A stretch of DNA of 64,000 nt from CAZDGB01 sp964504645 (lineage in GTDB: Bacteria; Planctomycetota; Planctomycetia; Planctomycetales; Planctomycetaceae): contig CAZDGB010000001.1 of the NCBI GenBank assembly GCA_964504645.1, positions 1 to 64,000 on the forward strand, read 5' to 3'. The position numbers and the translations under genes are program-made. The notes below the pieces were generated by a model that did not search any database, had not been told where the DNA came from, and was given only the letters and a program-made list of their open reading frames with translations. Within the stretch, counting starts at the first letter, position 1. The number at the start of each line of letters is the position of its first letter. Of this stretch, positions 50,873-58,138 are shown in pieces.

Positions 50873-52359
50873 CAAGGAGTTTTGGCTTGAGGCTTGAGGC
50901 TTGAGGCTTGGGGGACCGCCGCCGGTTTTGCCAGCAGGTTGGCGTTGATTTCGAAGCGGTAGGCGTATTCGTCGTCGTTGCTCGTTTGCGTCAGTTGCCG
51001 CGGCTGGAGGCTGTAGCTCTTCGAGTCGATCATCCGCTGCTGGAGTTGCAGCACGTCTTCCCGCGACTTGGCGTTACCGGTCGCCTGCAAGTTGCCGGCG
51101 GACTCTCCCTGCCCGGCGGTGAAGGCGTACTGCGAAAGGTACATCCGGTCGGTCCCCTCCATCAGTCCTTCGAGAGCCGACATCTGCTGCAATTGATTCC
51201 GGCTCGCGGCCTGCCACTGCGAAATCTGGTTGGCTGCGGCGAGCGTCGCTTCGCCGGGCTTGATCTTGCTGTCGAGATCGATCTCCCGCTGCTGGAGCGC
51301 GTCGAGTTCCCGCAGCAGGCTGCCGCGAGTCCCTTCGACCACGCCGAAGAACAGAGCCGCAACCAGCAATGCCGCCGCCGCGCCGACGGCGAGGCGTTGC
51401 TTCCGCAAATTGACTTTCGCGGGCGGTTGCCGGGGATGCAGAAAATCGAATGGCGCCGTGCGGTGGTCGGCCTCCGCGGCCGCCAATCCGATGAGCGCGG
51501 GACTCAATTCCTTCGCTTGCGTTTCGCGGATCGCAGAAATTCGAGCCGCATCCACGCGCTCCGCCGGCGCGCCGATTCGTTCATTCAACGCGGCGAGCAA
51601 CGCGTCGTCGGCCGTTCCGACGACGTAGGCCCGATCGATTTGCAACTGCGGGTGCAATCGCTGGGCGGCGACGATCGTCCGGCTGATTTCCGGCAGCAGC
51701 GCCAGGTTTGACGCCGTGTCCCCTTCATGCGGCAAGCGGGCCGAGTGGGCGTACTGCAGGCGGTTGTTCGTGACGATGACGAGTTCCACCCGCTCGTCGT
51801 TCAACCATGCTCCGAGCATCGTCTGCGGGGCCGGTTCGTTTTTCGGCCGCGAAACGTGTGCGATGAATTCTGCCAGACCGATCGAACTGAACGTGATCGC
51901 CGCCGGGGCGAGTCCGGCGGCCCGCAACACGGCCTGCACGCCGTCGACCTGTGCACGGGAGGCGGTGAGCGCCAGCACCGGACGGCCATGCCCGCCGGGC
52001 GATTTTTCCAAGGGCAGATAATCGAGAGCGAGTTGTTCGAGCGGAGTCGTCGAACGCGCGGCGGCCTGGAATTTGACAAGGTCCGGCAGTTCCTCGTCGG
52101 GAACATCCGGGACTTCGAGATGCCGCAGAATGACGTCTTCCCGCGAGAGGCAGACGATCACCCGTTCGGGCGGAACGGCGGGGTTCTTCAACAGGCCGCG
52201 GAGCTTGTCGCCGGCCTGGGCCGGGGATTGGAGCGGATCGAATTCGGCAGGCCAAGCATGGCTGAACGCTTCCTGCACGCGCACGGAGCCGTGTTCCGAC
52301 TCCGCGATGCATCCGCAGAGTCGGCGGCGTTCCCACTGCAACAGGACGATCTGTGCCAT
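50872..52359 (-). CDS. PilM/GspL-PilN-like fusion protein
   Basis: 495 residues. The first about 320 have the actin-like PilM/GspL pattern (ERVIVCLSREDVILRHLEVP, then LPDLVKFQAAARSTTPLEQL, and ALIGLAAAEA). A single transmembrane helix at about 350-368 (LAVGAAAALLVAALFFGVVE) and a helical/ferredoxin-like periplasmic part follow, as in PilN. The last residues (PQASSLKPQAKTP) are encoded by a heptanucleotide repeat at 50883-50912. Translation is likely coupled to the PilO-like gene. No pilin or secretin gene lies in the window. Confidence 0.75.
   Translation of the reverse strand: MAQIVLLQWERRRLCGCIAESEHGSVRVQEAFSHAWPAEFDPLQSPAQAGDKLRGLLKNPAVPPERVIVCLSREDVILRHLEVPDVPDEELPDLVKFQAAARSTTPLEQLALDYLPLEKSPGGHGRPVLALTASRAQVDGVQAVLRAAGLAPAAITFSSIGLAEFIAHVSRPKNEPAPQTMLGAWLNDERVELVIVTNNRLQYAHSARLPHEGDTASNLALLPEISRTIVAAQRLHPQLQIDRAYVVGTADDALLAALNERIGAPAERVDAARISAIRETQAKELSPALIGLAAAEADHRTAPFDFLHPRQPPAKVNLRKQRLAVGAAAALLVAALFFGVVEGTRGSLLRELDALQQREIDLDSKIKPGEATLAAANQISQWQAASRNQLQQMSALEGLMEGTDRMYLSQYAFTAGQGESAGNLQATGNAKSREDVLQLQQRMIDSKSYSLQPRQLTQTSNDDEYAYRFEINANLLAKPAAVPQASSLKPQAKTP
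50883..50912 (-). repeat. Heptanucleotide repeat (GGCTTGA)n at the 3' end of the PilM/N-like gene
   Basis: Three to four perfect seven-base units (TTGAGGC on the plus strand). On the minus strand they are coding and add SSLKPQA to the protein. Confidence 0.88.
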
Positions 52360-52667
52360 GCCGTAATTGTTCTTTCCAGAGATATGCGTCAATTCATCAT
52401 GGTGCCGGGCCTCTGGTCGATCAAGGCGGATCAACGGGCCGAACCAACTCCCTTGGGGGAACCGATACTGCGAACCGTTTCTGCGGGGGCGTTGTCAAAA
52501 GGCAACGGACATCGTTGGTTCGCGAAGCGCAAGCGTTCAGGAACGACGAACCTTCTTGCAGTCATTCCGCCGAACGGATTACGATCCGTAGACCATATTT
52601 AACCCCTGTCCGCTCCCTCGGTTTCTGAAGTTTTCCCGTCCCGCTGCCTCCAACCCCCAATCTACCT
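52360..52667. promoter_or_regulatory. Divergent upstream region, no gene seen
   Basis: 308 bp between the starts of the PilM/N-like and AAA+ genes; both promoters must lie here. A TGTCAAAAGGCAAC motif lies near 52495 and an A+T-richer stretch at about 52560-52600. No operator could be recognised with confidence. Confidence 0.5.
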
Positions 52668-54008
52668 ATGCCCCGTTCGTCCGATCCGTTTGACGCTTTG
52701 CGCGAGGCCGTGCGGCTTTCGCCGGACAATATCCCGTTGCGGCAGCATTTGGCGGAGCAATTGTTGTCGTCCGGATTCGCCGATCAGGCCGAGGCCGAGT
52801 TCCGCAAAGCGCTCACGCAAGCGCCGCAGAACCGCGAGTTGAAAGTCGGCCTCGCGCGGGCCTTCTTTCAGCAGAGCAAGGACAGTGCGGCCCTCGTCAT
52901 CGTCGAGGACCTGCTGAAGCAGATCGATCCGCCGGCGGAGGCGTATCTCCTCGGAGCGCGATTGATGATTCGGGCCGGCGACATTCCGCGGGCGGTCGCT
53001 CAATACAAAGCGGCCATCGAATCCGATCCTGATCTCGCCGACGCCGAACTCGCGGGCCGCCTGGGCATCGACGCGTCGCCCGACGCCGAAGTCGTCGACG
53101 GTCGGATTCGCGCAGGCTACGAGGAAGCGGGCGGCGAGTTCGAAGTCCAGATCGAGAAGCCCAAGATCAAGTTCGCAGAGGTCGGCGGGATGGAGCCGCT
53201 CAAGGAAGAGATCCGGCTGAAGATCCTCTACCCGCTGCAGCATCCGGAGCTCTACAAAGCGTACGGCAAAACGATCGGCGGCGGCATTCTGATGTATGGC
53301 CCGCCCGGCTGCGGCAAGACGTATCTCGCCCGCGCCACCGCCGGTGAACTCGGCGCCGGCTTTTTGTCGGTCGGCATCAACGACGTGCTGGAGATGTGGA
53401 TCGGCAGCAGCGAACGCAATCTGCACGAGCTCTTCGAGCAGGCCCGCAGCCACACGCCGTGCGTTTTGTTCTTCGATGAAGTCGATGCGCTCGGCGCTCG
53501 CCGGTCCGACTTGCAGCACAGCGCGGGGCGGCAATTGATCAATCAGTTTCTCGCCGAGATGGACGGCGTGAACTCGTCCAACGAAGGGGTGCTGATTCTC
53601 GCTGCGACGAATGCGCCGTGGCATCTCGATCCGGCGTTCCGCCGACCGGGGCGCTTCGATCGCATCCTCTTCGTGCCGCCGCCAGATCAAACGGCTCGCG
53701 CCGAAGTCTTGCGGATTCTCTGCCAGGGGAAGCCGCTGCAAGATGTCGACTTCGATCATCTCGGCAAGAAGACACCGGAGTTTTCCGGAGCCGATTTGAA
53801 GGCCGTGCTCGATCTGGCCATCGAACAGAAATTGAAGCAGGCGTTCAAGGACGGCGTGCCGAAACCGCTGACGACCGCCGATCTCGCGAACGCCGCGAAG
53901 ACGCTGCGGCCGACGACGAAGGAGTGGTTCAGCACGGCCCGCAACTACGCGCTCTACTCGAATCAAGGCGGGACATACGACGACATCTTGAAGTACCTGA
54001 AGATGTGA
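52668..54008 (+). CDS. AAA+ ATPase with N-terminal TPR repeats
   Basis: 446 residues. Residues 1 to about 130 are TPR-like (AEFRKALTQAPQNRELKVGL, then YLLGARLMIRAGDIPRAV). The AAA+ module from about 165 is of the Cdc48/FtsH/spastin class: Walker A GPPGCGKT (211-218), pore-loop-like LEMWIGSSERN, Walker B VLFFDEVD (266-273), sensor ILAATNAPW, and arginine finger RRPGRFDR. The C-terminal small domain has GADLKAVLDLAIEQK. It probably remodels a protein partner recognised through the TPRs. The partner is unknown. Confidence 0.9.
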   Translation: MPRSSDPFDALREAVRLSPDNIPLRQHLAEQLLSSGFADQAEAEFRKALTQAPQNRELKVGLARAFFQQSKDSAALVIVEDLLKQIDPPAEAYLLGARLMIRAGDIPRAVAQYKAAIESDPDLADAELAGRLGIDASPDAEVVDGRIRAGYEEAGGEFEVQIEKPKIKFAEVGGMEPLKEEIRLKILYPLQHPELYKAYGKTIGGGILMYGPPGCGKTYLARATAGELGAGFLSVGINDVLEMWIGSSERNLHELFEQARSHTPCVLFFDEVDALGARRSDLQHSAGRQLINQFLAEMDGVNSSNEGVLILAATNAPWHLDPAFRRPGRFDRILFVPPPDQTARAEVLRILCQGKPLQDVDFDHLGKKTPEFSGADLKAVLDLAIEQKLKQAFKDGVPKPLTTADLANAAKTLRPTTKEWFSTARNYALYSNQGGTYDDILKYLKM

Positions 54009-54018
54009 CGTCCCCCGA

Positions 54019-54044
54019 AACCGCGGGGCCGCGCCCCCGCGGTT
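54019..54044. terminator. Strong GC hairpin after the AAA+ gene
   Basis: AACCGCGGGG and CCCCCGCGGTT pair around a short loop, 10 bases after the stop. No T-run, so it may simply be a member of the GC palindrome family seen at 15808. Confidence 0.6.
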
Positions 54045-54059
54045 CTGACTCAGTTCCCA

Positions 54060-54286
54060 CCGGGTTGCCAAAGAGCACTGGACGAAGATCGTCCCCTCAC
54101 CTGACCGGGCGGCGTTGCGCAACAAAGTGTTTGCAAACAGGCGCCCGGCCGAGGGTCGCCGCGCGCCGCATATCGCCGCTTAGTTGACGCTTAATGACGC
54201 CTTCTCGACTCTTAGTTGACGGTTATCTGCCGCTTGGCGTGCTGTGGCCTACTACGAATCAGCGAAGGCCGCAATTTGCGGGTTTG
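54060..54286 (-). repeat. ~226-nt non-coding repeat, copy B (inverted)
   Basis: The reverse complement aligns with 34709-34933. Conserved blocks are at 54231-54248 and 54122-54137. Its upper end overlaps the left terminal inverted repeat of the IS-like element (54269-54294), so repeat and element are physically linked here. Confidence 0.85.
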
Positions 54287-54319
54287 TGCACACAGCCGCT
54301 TTCCCGCGCCCGCCCACCT

Positions 54320-54336
54320 TGACGTAGCCACGTTAA
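54320..54336. promoter_or_regulatory. GTAGCCAC motif upstream of the zinc-ribbon gene
   Basis: TGACGTAGCCACGTTAAG stands 46-62 bases before the ATG at 54382. Similar motifs recur at 56138-56157, 56209-56222 and 57288-57301, all inside the element. A shared operator, perhaps for the ribbon-helix-helix protein, is an inference. Confidence 0.5.
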
Positions 54337-54381
54337 GTCTGACAATTGCCCTGTGGATTCACTGCACTACAGGAGCAAGCG

Positions 54382-54708
54382 ATGAATGCCAGGGGGCAGC
54401 TAAGCCAGGAAGAGATTGCGAAAGTAAAGGCGTGGATTTCTGAGAACCGCGAGGACGCTTCGCGGTGCCCATTTTGCGGTTGCAACGGCGATATGGATGT
54501 CGCCCCGCACGTCGTGCAGCTTTCGGCGTGGCGTCCGAAATCGTCAGACAAGCGAACGCTAACTTATCCGGCAGTGATGTGGGCATGTTTGAGATGCGGC
54601 TATATGGCGTTGCTCAATGCGTTAATCGTTGGCGTGTTGGAGACGAACGCCGAAGACATTCTTCAGCCTGTGGAAAAGCCCTCTGACGAGGAGAAGTCCA
54701 ATGGCTGA
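54382..54708 (+). CDS. Passenger zinc-ribbon protein
   Basis: 108 residues, with AGGAG six bases before the ATG. Two cysteine pairs, CPFCGC and CLRCGY, about 40 residues apart, form a probable zinc ribbon. Between them lies a strand-rich VAPHVVQLSAWRPKSS segment, and after them a hydrophobic stretch MALLNALIVGVLE. The tail is acidic. The stop overlaps the ATG of the next gene by eight bases, so the two are translated together. No known family could be named. Confidence 0.75.
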   Translation: MNARGQLSQEEIAKVKAWISENREDASRCPFCGCNGDMDVAPHVVQLSAWRPKSSDKRTLTYPAVMWACLRCGYMALLNALIVGVLETNAEDILQPVEKPSDEEKSNG

Positions 54709-55123
54709 TCCGAACTGCAATGACCCCAAAGAGAGCGGACAGACAAAAGCGCCGCGCAATAGAAGAAAATTGGCCGGCGCTTCGCCAAGCGGTGCGGTCT
54801 ACAGACAAACGCACATGGAGCGGGACGTGAAAATATATCCGATAGACGAAACCGGGATGAAAATGCTGGCGATGCTGAACGACCTCAGCACGTTCTTCTT
54901 TTCAGCGGCGGTGTTCTGCGCGACCACGGCGTTCGACCTGTGGTCTGGCATTGAAATCGAGAACAGCCCAGCCGAAAACGCTAAGCACGAGATGGGGAAA
55001 ATTGAATGGGTATGCCTTGTCCTCGGCATCGGTTGCTTCTTGGCGGGTTGCTATGCCGTTTGGTCGCGAAACACGGAGATCAGCAGAATCAAGAGGGAGT
55101 CGCGGGAAGTGACCATTAACTAA
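54701..55123 (+). CDS. Passenger membrane protein with two transmembrane helices
   Basis: 140 residues, with GAGGAG about nine bases before the ATG. A polar, basic N-terminus of about 55 residues is followed by two transmembrane helices (LSTFFFSAAVFCATTAFDLW and EWVCLVLGIGCFLAGCYAVW) and a short charged helix at the C-terminus. It is coupled to the zinc-ribbon gene by overlap. It converges with the transposase gene, with an eight-base overlap at the 3' ends. Function unknown. Confidence 0.75.
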   Translation: MADPNCNDPKESGQTKAPRNRRKLAGASPSGAVYRQTHMERDVKIYPIDETGMKMLAMLNDLSTFFFSAAVFCATTAFDLWSGIEIENSPAENAKHEMGKIEWVCLVLGIGCFLAGCYAVWSRNTEISRIKRESREVTIN

Positions 55124-56012
55124 CCAGTTCACGATGCGGCAAACGGCGTCCGTTCGATTGAGTCAGAATCCGCTGAAAAAAGTGATCGTTCCGATCCTTC
55201 CGCGAGTTGAAGCGGGAATCGAATTCCGAGAGATACCGATGAAGATGCTTCTTGCTAATGCGGTGAAACGAACCGATGCAGGCGCGGGCAAACAGGCTCC
55301 ACGCATTCTCGGCACCGTTGCAATGAACGCCTCCCGGCGACACGAACCAGTCGGAGTGATCGCAGACGCCGTGGCTACGGCACATTTCGCCGAGTTGGTT
55401 GTAAGACTTCAGCTGATCGGTATGCAGGTCCGTGTTCTCCATGTCGATGTAGTTCTCGGCGAACTCAATCATGGTCGCCTTGCGAACGTTCGGAATGTGC
55501 GCCGTGCGAATCTTGCCGGTGCTGGACTCCACGGCACCGAGAACAATCGGACGATCCGTGGCGCGGCCATTCTTGCTCTTACCCGAACCACGGCGGGGCG
55601 GGCCACCAGCGAAGTGCTCGTCCATTTGGACGATGCCGCTGAACAGTTCCGTGCCATCTTCACGCATCGCTTCGCGGATTCTGTGACACATGTGCCAGCA
55701 GCATTCCTGCGAGATTTTGAGTTCGCGGTTCATCTCCAGCGACGACTTGGACTTCTTGGCGTTCAACAGGATGAAAATCGCCATGAACCACTTTTTCAGT
55801 CCAATGTGCGACTGGTGGAAAATCGTGCCGCTCGTTGCCGAGAACCGGTAGCGACAACCAAGACACGTCCATTGGCGACGCTTCGGAAGCACGCTCACGC
55901 GAGCGCAGTTGCACTTCGGGCATTGAACGCCGTCTGGCCAGCGAACGCGAATCAAGTGTTGGCGGCACGCTTCGTCATTGGGGAATTGTTCCAACAGTTC
56001 AAACAATGTCAT
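55116..56012 (-). CDS. IS1595-family (ISXO2-like) transposase
   Basis: 298 residues. The N-terminal zinc ribbon CPKCNCARV to CLGCRYRF is followed by the helix KKWFMAIFILLNAKKSKSS. The DDE-type catalytic core shows IVQMDEHFAGG (first Asp), LHTDQLKSYN (second Asp) and the family-specific late motif GAENAWSLFARACIGSFHR with the acidic residue. No internal stop or frameshift, so the gene is probably functional. It is on the opposite strand to all passenger genes. Confidence 0.92.
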   Translation of the reverse strand: MTLFELLEQFPNDEACRQHLIRVRWPDGVQCPKCNCARVSVLPKRRQWTCLGCRYRFSATSGTIFHQSHIGLKKWFMAIFILLNAKKSKSSLEMNRELKISQECCWHMCHRIREAMREDGTELFSGIVQMDEHFAGGPPRRGSGKSKNGRATDRPIVLGAVESSTGKIRTAHIPNVRKATMIEFAENYIDMENTDLHTDQLKSYNQLGEMCRSHGVCDHSDWFVSPGGVHCNGAENAWSLFARACIGSFHRISKKHLHRYLSEFDSRFNSRKDRNDHFFQRILTQSNGRRLPHRELVS

Positions 56013-56094
56013 CGAACTCGCCTTGAGGCTGCGGCGGGTTCGCGTACAATTCGGTTTACCAGACGCGATTGGGCGAACCAGCCTGATTGTGTTG

Positions 56095-56127
56095 CCCGTC
56101 AGTCGTTAGCGCGACTGGCGGGTTTTC
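56095..56127 (+). terminator. Rho-independent terminator inside the element
   Basis: CCCGTCAGTCG pairs with CGACTGGCGGG around a six-base loop, then TTTTCTTTTC. It points to the right, away from the transposase start, and would shield the ribbon-helix-helix gene from upstream read-through. Confidence 0.75.
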
Positions 56128-56137
56128 TTTTCATGTC

Positions 56138-56157
56138 GTAAGTGTAGCCACACTTAC
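56138..56157. promoter_or_regulatory. Perfect 20-nt inverted repeat, candidate operator
   Basis: GTAAGTGTAGCCACACTTAC has eight-base arms. A related half (GTAGCTACGCTTAC) lies at 56209-56222, just before the ribbon-helix-helix gene, which makes this pair a likely autoregulatory site. Confidence 0.65.
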
Positions 56158-56227
56158 TCAGGAGTCAATAGTCGTGGCCACAAAAATCGGATTGACAATC
56201 AAAAAAAACGTAGCTACGCTTACTCGG

Positions 56228-56419
56228 ATGGGAAGGCCGATGCTGCCAGACGACGAGCGCCGCGAGAAGCCGCTTAGAATCCGCATGTCGGATGAAGAGC
56301 GCGAGCTTGTCGATAGAGCCGCCGAGGCGACTGGCCAGACCACATCTCAGTGGGCGCGGGACATTCTTGAGCGCGCCGCCAAGAAGCAAGTTGGCGACGA
56401 GAAGCGACCCAAGAACTAG
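56228..56419 (+). CDS. Passenger ribbon-helix-helix DNA-binding protein
   Basis: 63 residues. The core EKPLRIRMSDEERELVDRAA followed by TGQTTSQWARDILERAA has the beta-strand-helix-helix layout of CopG/Arc/DUF1778 proteins. The frame is open upstream to 56087, but the ATG at 56228 starts where the palindromic control region ends. Such proteins often act as antitoxins or autoregulators. No toxin of a known family follows. Confidence 0.7.
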   Translation: MGRPMLPDDERREKPLRIRMSDEERELVDRAAEATGQTTSQWARDILERAAKKQVGDEKRPKN

Positions 56420-56502
56420 GTCGGAAGTCTGGGCGATTCGTCCATGATGCTGTCGTAACGCATCGGCGGCGGTCGCAGATCACCCTATTCGGGAGGCGAG
56501 CC

Positions 56503-57267
56503 GTGTATTTATTGCGTTTGGCTCAAGGCGTTGCCAGGTTTGTTGGCGGCCTTTTTGGCGCGATTTGGAAGTCGCTTCGCACGCCGTATCCAGTCCCCCC
56601 TTACGATTCCGAATGGGAAAAGGACTACGAGTGGTATCAGACTTTTCAGCCCAGCAAAGACACCGGACTTTACTCTCGGCTGAAGGACGATGCGAGCGAA
56701 CGCTACAAGGAGCTTGTCGAAGTCTTTAACTCCATCGACTCAAAGGCGGAGTGGGTTTTCGGCATTGCCATCGGCGGATTGGCCGGTGTCTTTGCTGCAG
56801 TATTGCCGTGGAAACTACCGTTTCTGTCCATACTTCCCACGGTAGCCGCGCTCTTGGTCACAATGTGGGTCGCGCTTCGGTGCCGGATTCCGAACGACCG
56901 CCCGGCACCGATGACAGTGCAGCGCATGATGAAGTTGGTGGAAACGTACCCCGCCGAGTTCGACGGCATTTATAGCGCCAGCACACACATGGCAATCGAG
57001 GGACTCAAGCGCGTGAATAAGTGGAAAACGCTTTTGGTTCGAGGAGCGGTTTACTCACTTTTGGTTGGCGCGCTGGGCTTCATCTTTCCTTTGGGTTTCC
57101 TCGAAATTCAACGTCACCGGGACGCGGCTTCCAACCGTTCTAAATCATGTCAATTGGCGGTGGACGCTCGGCAGGCGGCGGCGTGGGTGTGGGATTGGGA
57201 GTGGCGGGCGTCGGATTCGGCGGCGAAGAAGAACCAGAACCAGGATCAGACATTGATGGCTCCCTGA
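56503..57267 (+). CDS. Passenger membrane protein of unknown function
   Basis: 254 residues from a GTG with GGGAGG six bases upstream. An amphipathic N-terminus precedes a soluble part rich in aromatic residues (EWEKDYEWYQTFQPS), then a hydrophobic hairpin at about 85-127 (WVFGIAIGGLAGVFAAVLPW, then SILPTVAALLVTMWVAL), a soluble segment and a third helix (LLVRGAVYSLLVGALGFIFP). The last about 45 residues have an odd Trp/Gln composition and are overlapped by a glycine-rich frame (57147-57293). Possibly a membrane effector or an anchoring protein; this is speculation. Confidence 0.7.
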   Translation: MYLLRLAQGVARFVGGLFGAIWKSLRTPYPVPPYDSEWEKDYEWYQTFQPSKDTGLYSRLKDDASERYKELVEVFNSIDSKAEWVFGIAIGGLAGVFAAVLPWKLPFLSILPTVAALLVTMWVALRCRIPNDRPAPMTVQRMMKLVETYPAEFDGIYSASTHMAIEGLKRVNKWKTLLVRGAVYSLLVGALGFIFPLGFLEIQRHRDAASNRSKSCQLAVDARQAAAWVWDWEWRASDSAAKKNQNQDQTLMAP

Positions 57268-57328
57268 GAGACAGTCGCCAGGACAAGGCGTAGCCACATT
57301 ATGTCAATCAGGATACGGACTTACAACA

Positions 57329-57658
57329 GTGTGTGCACAAACCCGCAAATTGCGGGCCGCGTTGATCCTGGCGACGGCGTGGCATCTGCGAGATCGCGCC
57401 GCCTATGCGGGCGCGTGCGTCCTGTTCTGGAGCGGGGCGGCGCTGATTCCGCTCGTCACCGTGAAAACCGCTGCGGCGCGTACGATCCTGGCGCTGGTCG
57501 CGGCCAGCTATGCGATCACCGGCGTGCTGACTGTCCTTACGCTGTGTGATCCGCCGCGAATCGCGATTTCGCCCGACATCGTGTGGCTGCACTGGCTCGC
57601 GGCACTGTGCGTACCGGTGTCGCTGTGGATCGTCAGTTTGTGGGAGCCGGAGGAATAA
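57329..57658 (+). CDS. Small membrane protein, possibly 5'-truncated by the element
   Basis: Up to 109 residues. The first possible start (GTG at 57329) lies within the right inverted repeat of the element. Three to four hydrophobic segments (AYAGACVLFWSGAALIPLVT, TILALVAASYAITGVLTVLT, IVWLHWLAALCVPVSLWIVS). No ribosome-binding site is seen upstream of the GTG, so the gene may be the remnant of a longer one that was cut by the insertion. No family recognised. Confidence 0.6.
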   Translation: MCAQTRKLRAALILATAWHLRDRAAYAGACVLFWSGAALIPLVTVKTAAARTILALVAASYAITGVLTVLTLCDPPRIAISPDIVWLHWLAALCVPVSLWIVSLWEPEE

Positions 57659-57697
57659 CGGCGAGCGGCGCGGCGTCAGGCAATCGCTCGACTCGAA

Positions 57698-58114
57698 CTA
57701 CGATGCGAACGCCGCGATTTGAAATGCGACGCCGTAGTCGATGAAGTCCTCTTCGGGAATCGGACGGTTGCGGACGACGCGACCGGGCATCCAGCGAATC
57801 AGACCATCGGGCCGTTTCAGCCCGATCGATACCACCAGGTCGACGATGGGGACCAACGCAACGAACCCGATGCCTCCCTGCGAGAGATTGTAAGCCCAGG
57901 CGGGAAACGTGGTCGGGTGGTCTTCGCTCGGCGGCGGGCCTTCGGGCGACACCAGGCAGACCAGAATCTGCCCCTGAAAGTCTTTGCGGTCGTGCTTCCG
58001 CACGCGCTTGTACTGGGTCTCCGTCCGGTTCTCTGACGCCGACAATTTGTCGAGGATCCGCTTGAGCGAACGGTTTTCCCGCTCGGTGTATTGAGGGATT
58101 CCAATGGCCGGCAT
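57698..58114 (-). CDS. PilZ-domain protein
   Basis: 138 residues, predicted to bind c-di-GMP. The two binding motifs are R39-x3-R43 (RKHDR) and N76-x-S78-x-x-G81 (NLSQGG). The remaining beta-barrel fits (IRWMPGRVVRN, then DYGVAFQI). The N-terminus has a helical segment (ERENRSLKRILDKLSAS). It lies 24 bp downstream of the response regulator gene on the same strand, so the two are probably co-transcribed. Confidence 0.85.
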   Translation of the reverse strand: MPAIGIPQYTERENRSLKRILDKLSASENRTETQYKRVRKHDRKDFQGQILVCLVSPEGPPPSEDHPTTFPAWAYNLSQGGIGFVALVPIVDLVVSIGLKRPDGLIRWMPGRVVRNRPIPEEDFIDYGVAFQIAAFAS

Positions 58115-58138
58115 GATGCGCTCGCTACAGCGGTGAGA

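Larger units (their letters stand above)
54269..57355. mobile_element. IS1595-family element with passenger genes
   Basis: A perfect 26-nt inverted repeat (54269-54294 and 57330-57355, inner end TGTGCACACA) bounds about 3.1 kb. Inside are an IS1595-type transposase, a zinc-ribbon gene, two membrane-protein genes and a ribbon-helix-helix gene. Base composition looks richer in A+T than the flanks. The outer 13 bases are nearly palindromic (CCGCAATTTGCGG), so they could be target duplication rather than terminus. No clean 8-bp target duplication was found. Confidence 0.72.

Noticed and set aside
54261..57363. Clean 8-bp target-site duplication around the IS-like element
   Set aside because: Bases directly outside the inverted repeats do not match as direct repeats. 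The near-palindromic CCGCAATTTGCGG could be a duplication with one mismatch, but it fits better as part of the terminus.
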